Source of the DNA: Candidatus Gastranaerophilales bacterium
GTDB lineage: Bacteria; Cyanobacteriota; Vampirovibrionia; Gastranaerophilales; Gastranaerophilaceae
Length of the DNA stretch: 64,000 nt
NCBI GenBank assembly: GCA_944323685.1
Contig: CALUTJ010000012.1
Location: forward strand, 1 to 64,000
Direction: 5' to 3'
Position 1 is the stretch's first letter, and the number at the start of each line of letters is the position of its first letter. The notes beneath the pieces are model-generated. The model was not told where the DNA came from. It did no database searches and saw only the letters and a list, made by a program, of their open reading frames with translations. Made by a program: the position numbers and the translations under genes. Shown piece by piece: positions 1 through 7,561 of this stretch.

Positions 1-126
1 TTGCCTTCTTTTTCGGCTGAACTGTGGTGAAGCCTGAAAAATGGCTTCACTATGTGAACAATGTGTCACTCCAAAAAATTCGTTCATGTCGCTTTGCTCC
101 TTATCTCGAATTTTTCTCGGACAAAA
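1..126 (-). repeat. Dispersed structured repeat, copy A (long form, cut by window edge)
   Basis: This is the reverse complement of the same element found at six other places in the window. Read on the minus strand it starts with GTCCGAG at 126, carries the inverted repeat AAAAATTCG...CGAATTTTT (here with one extra T), and contains the long-form hairpin GTGAAGCC...GGCTTCAC. The right half lies beyond the window start. It ends 21 bp before the start codon of the prenyltransferase gene, so that gene's promoter must overlap or lie inside the repeat. Confidence 0.9.
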
Positions 127-146
127 TTTATGTTATGCTTTTTAGT

Positions 147-1055
147 ATGAAAAATTTACTTTTTTGGCTTGATTGTACACGTGCATACGCGCTGCCGATG
201 TCTGTTACCGCATGGGCAATAGCTTTCAGCGCGGGTGTTGCCGCCAAAGGCAATGTTTTGTACGGCATTGTTGCTTTAATAGGGATTGTATGCGCACATT
301 TAGGCGCAAATTTGTTTGATGATATCATTGATTACAAAAATTATTTGAAAAAATTAAAGGAACAAGACAGCGGCAAAACCATTAATTTAAAAAAAGGCAA
401 ATGCAGATGTTTTATTGAAGGCAAAATCACGGTATTAAAAGCGCTTAAAGTTTGCGGGCTTTTATTCGGTGCGGCACTTGTTATCGGGGCATTTTTTGTA
501 GAAATATACAGGCTGCCTGTTCTTGAGCTTATTGCAATAAGCGGGGTTTTATGCTTAATCTATCCTAAATCTGGCTTTGTTGGCCTGAGCGAAATTATTA
601 TAGGCTCAATATTTTCTCCTTTGTTATTCAGCGGCGTGTACTATGTAATGACGGGGGAATTTTCAAAAGCGCTTTTGTGGTTTTCTCTGTCGTTTGCAAT
701 TGTAACAGTGACGCTTTTGTATACTGATTTCTTTCTTGATTATCAAAGTGACAAACTCTCGGGCAAAAAGACAATACCGGTAATCTGCGGCAGCAAAAGC
801 AATGCATATTACTTTTATATATTTATGATTTTTTTAATATACGCCCTTTTGTTCTCGGGTATACATGCACATTTGTTATCGTTTAAATTTTTTATAATAT
901 TCCTTTCAATAATCCCTGCCCTAAGCACGATTAAAAGGCTTCAAAAATATATTGACAAAGAAATTAAAGACGAAAAAGAATTTATGTCGGCAATGAACAA
1001 CGTACAAAAATTTATCGCAATATTTGCAATTTTAAGTATTGTAAGTTTTCTTTAA
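147..1055 (+). CDS. UbiA-family polyprenyltransferase (MenA/UbiA-like)
   Basis: A 302-residue polytopic membrane protein of the UbiA superfamily, which transfers a polyprenyl chain from its diphosphate to an aromatic acceptor, for example in quinone synthesis. Both Asp-rich motifs that bind Mg-prenyl diphosphate are visible: N55-x2-D58-D59-x2-D62 in a NLFDDIIDY stretch, and D194-x3-D198-x3-D202. The rest is a series of hydrophobic helices. The open frame continues upstream to position 24, but that part is translated repeat copy A, so the start MKNLLFWLD at 147 is preferred (ATG at 135 is possible). A TATGCT box at 134-139 lies 7 bp before this ATG, which suggests a leaderless or nearly leaderless mRNA. 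The acceptor substrate cannot be told from sequence; no other quinone gene is nearby. Confidence 0.8.
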   Translation: MKNLLFWLDCTRAYALPMSVTAWAIAFSAGVAAKGNVLYGIVALIGIVCAHLGANLFDDIIDYKNYLKKLKEQDSGKTINLKKGKCRCFIEGKITVLKALKVCGLLFGAALVIGAFFVEIYRLPVLELIAISGVLCLIYPKSGFVGLSEIIIGSIFSPLLFSGVYYVMTGEFSKALLWFSLSFAIVTVTLLYTDFFLDYQSDKLSGKKTIPVICGSKSNAYYFYIFMIFLIYALLFSGIHAHLLSFKFFIIFLSIIPALSTIKRLQKYIDKEIKDEKEFMSAMNNVQKFIAIFAILSIVSFL

Positions 1056-1098
1056 TTATTTGCAAAAAAATCACTGTCCGTCAGCTGCTGTATAAAAA

Positions 1099-2238
1099 CT
1101 ATCTTGTTTCGTAGATTTGTTTTTGCAGGTAGCTGTATTTTGGATAGTAGGTTTCGGGGTCTTCTTTGGCTGCTTTAATCTCTTCCGAACATTTAACAAA
1201 AAGTTCCGCTAAAACAGGGTCAAACTGGGTGCCTGCGCATCTTTTGATTTCTTCAATAGCGGTTTCATGCGGAAGTGCTTTGCGATAAGAACGTGTCGAG
1301 GTCATGGCATCGTAAGTATCAGCCAGAGCGATTATACGTCCTGAAATAGGTATTTCTTCTCCTTTTAAACCGTAAGGGTAGCCCTTTCCGTCCCAGCGTT
1401 CGTGGTGTGCACGCAGCCAGTTTGATACAACGGTAAGTTTTTTAATCCCCATAAGCATTTTTTCGGCACGTGCGGGGTGAGATTTCATAAGTTCGTACTC
1501 TTCATCCGTGAGTTTGTCAGGTTTACACAGAATTTTTTGCGGAATACCTATTTTGCCGATATCGTGCAAAAGCCCCGCGGTTTCAATCTCTTCGAGAGTT
1601 GTATCATCGAGGTTGAGATTTTTTGCCAGAATCAAAGAATACATTGTTACACGCAGCGAATGACCATGTGTGTAGGGGTCTTTAGCGTCAAGTGCCGAGG
1701 CAATCAGTTTTATTGTTTTGTAAAACAGCTCTCTTAAGTCCTTTAAGATAACCGTTTTGTTGTTAACAAGGTCGAATTTTTTTATACCTGAATCAATTGT
1801 CATCTTGAGTTCTTCGGGGTCAAAAGGTTTTACAATGTACTGGTATAAGTGGCAATCGTTAATGGAATCAACAATCGCATCAACATCTAAATGCCCTGTC
1901 AAAAGAATTTTTACGATGTCGGGGTATTCCCCTGCCACGCGTTTTAAAAATTCCGTGCCTTCCATTTCCGGCATCTTCTGGTCACTTACGATAAGTGCAA
2001 TTTCGTCTCCCTTGCCTTCAACAATTTCAAGGGCTTCCTTGCCGTTTGACGCGGTTATGATATTGTAGTCGTGGCGAAGTGTCCTGCGCAGCAGCTGCAA
2101 GTTGTTTATTTCGTCATCGACCAACAATATTGTATGTTTTTCGTTTTTCTGATTCAGTTGAAGGATTTCGCTTAAGCTCTCTTCAAAGGAATCTTCTTTT
2201 AATAATGCAAAGTTGTCCATAAATACACCATAATACAT
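1099..2238 (-). CDS. Two-component response regulator with HD-GYP phosphodiesterase domain (RpfG-like)
   Basis: A 379-residue cytoplasmic regulator. Residues about 35-155 form a receiver domain with the acidic pair D41/D42, phospho-acceptor D86 (SDQKMP), T114 and K137. Residues about 175-355 form an HD-GYP domain with H225-D226-I-G-K229 and the signature HHERWDGKGYP at 278-288, the metal and substrate residues of cyclic-di-GMP phosphodiesterases. Phosphorylation of the receiver probably controls c-di-GMP breakdown, which could bear on the flagellar genes at 16-20 kb. No histidine kinase is adjacent. A second in-frame ATG at 2220 (MDNFALL) is an equally plausible start, since neither has a strong ribosome binding site. 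It converges on the prenyltransferase gene. Confidence 0.92.
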   Translation of the reverse strand: MYYGVFMDNFALLKEDSFEESLSEILQLNQKNEKHTILLVDDEINNLQLLRRTLRHDYNIITASNGKEALEIVEGKGDEIALIVSDQKMPEMEGTEFLKRVAGEYPDIVKILLTGHLDVDAIVDSINDCHLYQYIVKPFDPEELKMTIDSGIKKFDLVNNKTVILKDLRELFYKTIKLIASALDAKDPYTHGHSLRVTMYSLILAKNLNLDDTTLEEIETAGLLHDIGKIGIPQKILCKPDKLTDEEYELMKSHPARAEKMLMGIKKLTVVSNWLRAHHERWDGKGYPYGLKGEEIPISGRIIALADTYDAMTSTRSYRKALPHETAIEEIKRCAGTQFDPVLAELFVKCSEEIKAAKEDPETYYPKYSYLQKQIYETR

Positions 2239-2384
2239 GTTTTATTTCGACCAAATCGGGTCAAAACTTTATAACTTTATTCAAAAACTTTACAAAAGTT
2301 TATAAAAAAGTTACAACGTGGTTTATTATATATTATTTTAGGGATAATTAAAATACGGCATTTAAAGCACTTTATACAAAAATT

Positions 2385-2496
2385 GTCCGAGAAAAATTCG
2401 TGATAAGGAGCAAAGCGACGTGAACGAATTTTTGGAGTGTCACCTTGAAAAGATAAGCAATTACGGCTCGAGGCGGCAACAGCGACACTAGATTAG
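2385..2496 (+). repeat. Dispersed structured repeat, copy B (short form)
   Basis: Short-form copy beginning GTCCGAGAAAAATTCG and ending with CACTAGATTAG. It contains the 10-bp inverted repeat AAAAATTCGT/ACGAATTTTT and, after an AAGGAG box, a GTG-started leader ORF (VNEFLECHLEK...) that stops at TAG within the element. Compared with other copies it lacks several bases around the CTCGA hairpin, so it looks partly decayed. The right end lies 16 bp before the ATG of the PPC-domain gene. Confidence 0.9.
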
Positions 2497-2512
2497 ATAT
2501 ACGGGGAGAATA

Positions 2513-2944
2513 ATGTTTACAAAACAGTATGAAAGAGGCAGAACATTTGTGGCAAAGCTGGATTATCAATCTGATTTGCTTGAGGAATTAAACAAAATTT
2601 GCTGCGAAAAATACATAAACGCGGGATATATTCAGGTTATCGGTGCTGTATCAAGCCTGAAATACGGCTTTTATGACCAGAACACAAAAGAATACATATA
2701 CAATACGTACGCTTATGACGAATCTCTGGAAATAGTTTCCTGTAGCGGCAATGTTTCCGTAAAAGACGGAAAACCTTTCTGTCATGTACACATTGTGGCT
2801 TCCGATAAAAAAGGCAAATGTGTAGGCGGACATCTTGCCGCAGGTACTTCTGTTTTTGCGGCAGAAGTTGTGATTCAGGAAATTCTGGGCGAGGACTTGA
2901 TAAGAGAATTAGACGAAACCACAAAGCTCACTCTGTGGAAATAA
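2513..2944 (+). CDS. PPC/DUF296 domain protein
   Basis: A 143-residue single-domain protein of the PPC (plants and prokaryotes conserved, DUF296) family. The core pattern is visible: a central H91-V-H93-I strand followed by GKCVGGHL (G105-G106-H107), the histidines that bind a metal in prokaryotic members. Bacterial members are usually stand-alone trimers with unknown or nucleic-acid-related roles, so no specific function is claimed. A CGGGGAGAATA ribosome binding site precedes the ATG. The gene begins just after repeat copy B and ends at a strong bidirectional terminator, so it is probably a monocistronic unit whose 5' leader contains, or directly follows, the repeat. Confidence 0.82.
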   Translation: MFTKQYERGRTFVAKLDYQSDLLEELNKICCEKYINAGYIQVIGAVSSLKYGFYDQNTKEYIYNTYAYDESLEIVSCSGNVSVKDGKPFCHVHIVASDKKGKCVGGHLAAGTSVFAAEVVIQEILGEDLIRELDETTKLTLWK

Positions 2945-2950
2945 AAACAA

Positions 2951-2985
2951 AAAGCCTTTCTTGTTACGGAAAGGCTTTTTGATAT
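2951..2985. terminator. Bidirectional intrinsic terminator
   Basis: A 10-bp stem AAAGCCTTTC/GAAAGGCTTT with an 8-nt loop followed by a T run. The leading A run makes it work on either strand. It sits between the convergent PPC gene and the repeat-protein gene. Confidence 0.88.
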
Positions 2986-2998
2986 TTTCTATAAATTT

Positions 2999-4570
2999 TT
3001 ATTGTTTTTTGCTGTTTTCAACAATTTTGGCCATAACATCATTGAAAAATTTGTCGGGAGTCATACCGTCAACAACTTTGCAGTTTGCAAGTTCGTTGTT
3101 GCGAAGGTTATTTAATCTGACAGCAGCTTCTTCAACAGGCATTTTTTTGTATATGGAAAATATTTTACGGTCGTTAATTAAAATGTCATAGAAATAAGAC
3201 AAACCTGTTTTAACGTTGCCTTCCTGCTTCAAGCTTTCTCTGGCGTATGACTGTTCAAGGATATTAGCGGCTTGATGATATCTTTTATCACCTCTGCCTG
3301 CGGCATCTGCACAGAAAGAACCTGCAATATCTCTCATTTTGTCAAGATCAATATGCCCGTCTCTTGTGTTTTCGCCGATAATTCTGTCTACTTCTTCCTG
3401 ACTTGCTTTTTGAATTTTGTCAATTTTATCTATAACTTCCTTTTTTGTAACTTCTATTGCCGGTTTTGCTGTTACATTTGCAGCATCAGCAGCAGGTTTT
3501 GCTTCTGTTTTTGCCGGAGCAGGTTCTTGTTTGGCTGCATCAGTCTTTGCTGCATCAGCTTTAGGCGCATCGGCTTTAGGTGCCTGCTCTGCCGGTTTTG
3601 CTTCGGGTTGAGCTGCGGGAGCGTCTGTCTTCGGTGCATCTGTCTTTGGGGCATCTGCTTTTGGCGCGTCAGCTTTGGGAGCCTGCTCTGCCGGTTTTGC
3701 TTCAGGTTGAGCTGCGGGAGCGTCTGTCTTCGGTGCGTCAGCTTTGGGGGCATCGGCTTTTGGTACATCAGCTTTGGGAGCCTGCTCCGCCGGTTTTGCC
3801 TCAGGTTGAGCAGCGGGAGCGTCTGTTTTTGGCGCGTCAGCTTTAGAGGCGTCAGCTTTAGGAGCATCGGTTTTAGGTGCCTGCTCTGCCGGTTTTGCTT
3901 CCGGTTGAGCAGCGGGAGCGTCTGTCTTCGGTGCATCAGCTTTGGGGGCATCGGCTTTTGGTACATCAGCTTTGGGAGCCTGCTCCGCCGGTTTTGCCTC
4001 AGGTTGAGCAGCGGGAGCGTCTGTCTTCGGTGCATCAGCTTTAGGAGCATCAGCTTTTGGTGCGTCTGCCTTGGGGGCGTCGGCTTTCGGTGTTTCTACC
4101 TTTGCTGTTTCCGCTTTTGCTGCTGTTTCTTTAGCTTCGGTAGCTGCTTTATTTGCCGCAGCGGCTGCATCATTTTCTGCTGTTTTGGCTTCTTGTGCAG
4201 CTTTTTTACCCATATCAACAATTTCTTCTTTAGCTTCATTCAATGCATTTTTTGCATTTTTGCCTCTGCCTTTGACAAGGTAAATTCCTAATCCTGCAAG
4301 TACTACCGCACCTGCAACGTATGGCAGAGCTTTTTTAAAACTTTTTACGGATTTTTTTGAGGTATCTTCTTTAGCGGGTTGAGTTTGAGCCGCAGGAGCT
4401 GTTTGATAAATCTGGGCTGTTTGAGCTGCCGGAGCTGTCTGAGCAGCAGTCTGCGGAGTCTGAGCTGTGCCGGTTTTTGCAGCAGCGGAAGCAGCTGCTT
4501 TAGCCTGAGTTGCGGCAACCAAATTGCCTGTTTGAGGTAAAGACAATGTGCTGATTGACTTAATGTCCAT
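2999..4570 (-). CDS. Ala/Pro/Lys/Asp-rich repeat protein with one hydrophobic segment
   Basis: A 523-residue protein of unknown function. Residues 1-75 are Ala/Gln/Thr-rich and have no Sec signal peptide. Residues about 81-99 (ALPYVAGAVVLAGLGIYLV) are a probable membrane helix, followed by a basic stretch and an Ala/Lys/Glu-rich helix to about 160. Residues 183-347 are five tandem 33-residue repeats built on TDAPAAQPEAKPAEQAP and KADAPK units. Residues about 370-523 are a non-repetitive, probably helical C-terminal domain. The layout (membrane anchor, extended Pro/Lys spacer, folded end) recalls TolA/TonB-type spacers, but I see no homology to them. AAGGGAGA precedes the ATG. Long open frames on the opposite strand here are by-products of the repeats. 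Confidence 0.85.
   Translation of the reverse strand: MDIKSISTLSLPQTGNLVAATQAKAAASAAAKTGTAQTPQTAAQTAPAAQTAQIYQTAPAAQTQPAKEDTSKKSVKSFKKALPYVAGAVVLAGLGIYLVKGRGKNAKNALNEAKEEIVDMGKKAAQEAKTAENDAAAAANKAATEAKETAAKAETAKVETPKADAPKADAPKADAPKADAPKTDAPAAQPEAKPAEQAPKADVPKADAPKADAPKTDAPAAQPEAKPAEQAPKTDAPKADASKADAPKTDAPAAQPEAKPAEQAPKADVPKADAPKADAPKTDAPAAQPEAKPAEQAPKADAPKADAPKTDAPKTDAPAAQPEAKPAEQAPKADAPKADAAKTDAAKQEPAPAKTEAKPAADAANVTAKPAIEVTKKEVIDKIDKIQKASQEEVDRIIGENTRDGHIDLDKMRDIAGSFCADAAGRGDKRYHQAANILEQSYARESLKQEGNVKTGLSYFYDILINDRKIFSIYKKMPVEEAAVRLNNLRNNELANCKVVDGMTPDKFFNDVMAKIVENSKKQ
3530..4024 (-). repeat. Five tandem 99-bp coding repeats
   Basis: Five in-frame 33-codon repeats encoding TDAPAAQPEAKPAEQAP plus a 16-residue variable tail of KxDxP units. 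Units 1 and 3 encode identical 33-residue sequences; the others differ by a few substitutions (KTDAPKADAS in unit 2, KTDAAK in unit 5). The near identity suggests recent expansion or unequal recombination, so copy number probably varies between strains. Confidence 0.92.
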
Positions 4571-4753
4571 ATAAATCTCCCTTATTTGAATATGTTGTTA
4601 ACACAATATAATCTAAATTCAAACAAAATAATTTTTGCTATAAAACTTATTTATATTTTACAATTCATAACAATTACTAAAAAGCTTAAACATATTGCAT
4701 ATATCACGGATTCTCGGTATTATATATACTGTTAAAAATAATAAGGATAAAAG

Positions 4754-6634
4754 ATGTCATCAGACAGTAATAATACAGAATTTATAAACACTGCGGATAA
4801 TACACAAAACGAAACCATTTCAGTAAAATTTGAAAGCACGTCACACGAGGAGGTTGAAAACTCAAAATTTCAGGCAGTAATAAGAGCCTTAGCCGCAAAC
4901 GTCGGTATCGCTCTTGTAAAATTCATCTGCTTTTTATTCTCTTCAAGCTCCGCAATGCTTGCCGAAGCAATCCACTCGGGCGTGGATTCTTTTAACAGTA
5001 TTTGTCTGCTTGTAGGCATAAAAAGAGGCTCAAGGCCTGCTGACAACGTCCACCCCTTCGGCTACGGGCTGGAAGCAAATGTCTGGGCGATGTTCGCTTC
5101 CATATTGATGCTGGGCGGTACTTTTGTTGCTTTGTATCACGGGTTTGAAAAACTCGTCCATGCCGAAGACGCCGCAGAACTGCTTAAAAATTATCCTTAT
5201 ATAGCCATAGCGCTTATTTGCAGCATATGTTTTGAAGGCTGGGCTGTAATGAGCGCGTCTAAAGCAGTATTGCACGAGGTCGGTATTCAGGAAAAAAACG
5301 TTTTAAAAGAATTTTTTATCTCCGTCAAATATATAGGAAAAATCAAAAGCCCTACGACAAAGTTTGTATGGTACGAAGACACGGCTGCTTTTAGCGGTGT
5401 AATTGTGGCTTTTATTGCACTGACACTGTCTAAATTTGTCATGCCCGCCTCACTGGCGTATATTCCCGATGCTATTGCGTCTATAATAATCGGTACTATA
5501 CTGTTTTTCCTTGCTATTTATCTTTTGAAAAACAACGTCAGCAGTTTGACCGTTCAGGCGGCAGAGCCTAAGGTTGAAGAAAAAATCAGACAGGTAGCGT
5601 CTACAATCCACGGTATTACGGACGTTGTGGAGTTAAAAACGATTGATTTGGGCTCCTCGGGTGTAATTATCAATATGACAATCGAAGTCGACCCCGAAAC
5701 CCAGATGAAAGACGCCGACGATATTGCGGATATGCTGGAGCGCAAAATCAGAAAAGTTATAAAAAATATAGCTCATATAACGATAGAATTGCAGGCACAT
5801 GATGCCGAAGACAACTGGGAAGAGAAATTCCACAAATTAATTAAAGAAGGCGAAAAACTGGAAACTATAGACAGCCACGAGGCTCAGATGCTTTCCAACT
5901 TCTTTGGTTTTGCCAATACGGTTGTTAAAGAAATCATGATTCCGAGAACTGAAATCTCAATGATTAGTGTTGAGCAAAACATCAACGAACTCGCGGATTT
6001 AATTATCAATTCCGGCCACACACGCATCCCTGTTTACAGAGATAACGTTGATAACATAATCGGTGTTATAAACGCAAAAGATGTATTGAAAGTAATCAAA
6101 AACAACCATGTCGACGACAATTTCTCAATAGAATTGCTGGCAAGAGAGCTCTTAATCGTTCCTGAAAACAAATTCATCTCCGATATGCTCAGTGACTTTA
6201 TTGCTTCCAAAAACCAGATAGCCGCAGTAGTCGACGAACACGGCGGGGTTGCCGGTATTGTTACGATTGAAGATATTCTCGAAGAAATTGTCGGCGAAAT
6301 ATACGACGAGTTTGATAAAGTGGAAACACCCGAAGTAGTGAAAATAGACGACAACACTTTAAATGTTTCCTGCAAAATGGATATCGATGATATCAATGAA
6401 CGTTTTGATTTAGATATTCCTAACGAAGATTTCCAGACAATCGGCGGTTATGTTTTCGGCCTGTTAGGAAGAGAACCCGAACTTAACGATGTTATTGAGG
6501 ACAAAAATATTACCTATACAATTTTAGAAATCGACGGCAGAAGGATTTCGCGCATAAAAATGTATAAACAGACTCCTTTTGTTGACGCTAAAGACGTAAA
6601 AACCGAAGAGGAAGAAAAAAACTCAGACGGGTAA
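4754..6634 (+). CDS. CDF-family cation efflux transporter fused to a CBS pair and a CorC/HlyC domain
   Basis: A 626-residue protein with an unusual architecture. Residues about 38-262 are a cation diffusion facilitator membrane domain with H74-S-G-V-D78, H100-P-F-G-Y-G, D209 and D239 in the positions of CDF metal-site motifs. Residues about 270-350 match a CDF cytoplasmic domain. Residues about 385-515 are a CBS pair in the style of CNNM/CorC proteins (EIMIPRTE, GHTRIPVYRD, VVDEHGGVAGIVTIEDILEE). Residues about 525-610 are a CorC/HlyC domain (FQTIGGYVFGLLGR). Normally the CBS-CorC module follows a DUF21/CNNM membrane domain in Mg/Co efflux proteins; here a CDF pump takes that place. The likely role is nucleotide-gated export of a divalent metal. 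AAGGAT precedes the ATG; there is no sign of a frameshift or of two joined genes. Confidence 0.9.
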   Translation: MSSDSNNTEFINTADNTQNETISVKFESTSHEEVENSKFQAVIRALAANVGIALVKFICFLFSSSSAMLAEAIHSGVDSFNSICLLVGIKRGSRPADNVHPFGYGLEANVWAMFASILMLGGTFVALYHGFEKLVHAEDAAELLKNYPYIAIALICSICFEGWAVMSASKAVLHEVGIQEKNVLKEFFISVKYIGKIKSPTTKFVWYEDTAAFSGVIVAFIALTLSKFVMPASLAYIPDAIASIIIGTILFFLAIYLLKNNVSSLTVQAAEPKVEEKIRQVASTIHGITDVVELKTIDLGSSGVIINMTIEVDPETQMKDADDIADMLERKIRKVIKNIAHITIELQAHDAEDNWEEKFHKLIKEGEKLETIDSHEAQMLSNFFGFANTVVKEIMIPRTEISMISVEQNINELADLIINSGHTRIPVYRDNVDNIIGVINAKDVLKVIKNNHVDDNFSIELLARELLIVPENKFISDMLSDFIASKNQIAAVVDEHGGVAGIVTIEDILEEIVGEIYDEFDKVETPEVVKIDDNTLNVSCKMDIDDINERFDLDIPNEDFQTIGGYVFGLLGREPELNDVIEDKNITYTILEIDGRRISRIKMYKQTPFVDAKDVKTEEEEKNSDG

Positions 6635-6739
6635 CAAACATTTGTAACGAAATTGTAACATTGGCACTAATTTTGTCAAAAATAAAATCTCCGATAACTT
6701 TACATGAACAGAAGTGTAAGAAATAGGAGATTTTTTATT

Positions 6740-7489
6740 ATGCAAGTAGGTTCGGTAAATTCTAAAGTAACATCCGCCCAGCAGCAGCCGGTTAAAAAAA
6801 GCAATGCTAAACGCACCGCCGCATATATAGGCGCAGGTATCGGCACTGCCGCAGCCATTACGGGGGCAATTGTATACAGAAAAAATATTGCAAACGCTTT
6901 TAAAGCGTTTAAAGATATGCTCACACCTTTAAAAACAACAATTGGCGACAACATGTCAGATATCGGCGCTAAAGCTAAAGACAAAGCAGGTAAAGTTGCC
7001 CAAAAAGTTAAAAATACAGTTGACGACGGCGTAGAAGTATTAAAAGAGCAGGCAGCTAAAGGCAAAGAAAAACTCTCGGAAACCGCTGAAAAAGTTAAAG
7101 ATAAAGTCGATGACGGCGTTGATGCATTAAAAGATAAAGCCGCTAAAGGCAAAGAAAAACTCTCAGAAACCGCTGAAAAAGTTAAAGATAAAGTCGATGA
7201 CGGCGTTGATGCATTAAAAGAAAAAGCCGGACAGGTAAAAGACGAAGTTAAAGAAAAAATTGCTAACTCAGAAACCGCACAAAACATTAAAAATGAAGCC
7301 AAAAATATCTTCCAAAAAACAGGCGAGTTCTTTAAAAAAGGTTTTAATAAAACCGCAGGTTTTGTAAAAACAGCCTTCAACTGGGTTAAAGACAAAGTTG
7401 TAAACGCTTACAACCAAATCAAAACCTTCCTTGCCAATATGAAAAAAGAAGCAGCAGAACAGGTTGCGCAAAGCCCAAAACAAGCATAA
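6740..7489 (+). CDS. Lys/Ala/Asp-rich helical repeat protein with one hydrophobic segment
   Basis: A 249-residue protein of unknown function, taken from ATG 6740 (MQVGSVNSK) because AGGAGA lies just upstream; an in-frame start at 6704 lacks such support. Residues about 25-50 (AAYIGAGIGTAAAITGAIVY) are a probable membrane helix. Residues about 85-185 are amphipathic helical repeats of the type GKEKLSETAEKVKDKVDDGV, similar in texture to LEA, apolipoprotein or YtxH-like proteins. The C-terminus is Lys-rich and helical. The plan resembles the repeat protein at 2999-4570 (short N-terminus, one hydrophobic helix, charged repeats), although the repeat units differ. Confidence 0.8.
   Translation: MQVGSVNSKVTSAQQQPVKKSNAKRTAAYIGAGIGTAAAITGAIVYRKNIANAFKAFKDMLTPLKTTIGDNMSDIGAKAKDKAGKVAQKVKNTVDDGVEVLKEQAAKGKEKLSETAEKVKDKVDDGVDALKDKAAKGKEKLSETAEKVKDKVDDGVDALKEKAGQVKDEVKEKIANSETAQNIKNEAKNIFQKTGEFFKKGFNKTAGFVKTAFNWVKDKVVNAYNQIKTFLANMKKEAAEQVAQSPKQA
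7055..7228 (+). repeat. Two near-identical 87-bp coding repeats
   Basis: Two adjacent 29-codon units differ at only two positions that I can see (TCGG/TCAG near the start and GAT/GAA near the end). A third, more diverged unit precedes them. They encode the helical repeat of the preceding entry and look like a recent tandem duplication. Confidence 0.9.
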
Positions 7490-7513
7490 AGAAAATCTCA
7501 TAATTTGATATAA

Positions 7514-7548
7514 CGGCAGACTTATTAACAAAGTCTGCCGTCTTTATT
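7514..7548 (+). terminator. Intrinsic terminator
   Basis: A perfect 10-bp stem CGGCAGACTT/AAGTCTGCCG with a 7-nt loop, followed by TCTTTATTG. It ends the helical-repeat gene, only 14 bp before the bioB start codon. Confidence 0.85.
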
Positions 7549-7549
7549 G

Positions 7550-7555
7550 TATTAT
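7550..7555 (+). promoter_or_regulatory. Probable -10 box for leaderless bioB transcript
   Basis: TATTAT lies 6 bp before the ATG at 7562, so transcription would begin at or next to the start codon. The terminator hairpin immediately upstream means that bioB must have its own promoter here. No clear -35 box is visible. Confidence 0.45.
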
Positions 7556-7561
7556 ATTGTT

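Noticed and set aside
24-146. N-terminal extension of the UbiA-like protein (41 residues)
   Set aside because: These codons are the translated antisense of repeat copy A; the conserved protein begins at MKNLLFWLD.
2384-2520. Target-site duplications around repeat copies B and F (short TATAC matches on both sides)
   Set aside because: The matches are only 5 bp, AT-rich and not directly adjacent to the element ends, so chance is a sufficient explanation.
3530-4024. Regular repeats that might be a CRISPR array
   Set aside because: The 99-bp units are contiguous, in frame and encode a protein repeat; there are no unique spacers or cas genes.
3272-4291. Long plus-strand open frame rich in Cys, Ser and Phe opposite the repeat protein
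   Set aside because: It mirrors the 99-bp repeats of the minus-strand gene, has an implausible composition and no ribosome binding site; other frames here show the same effect.
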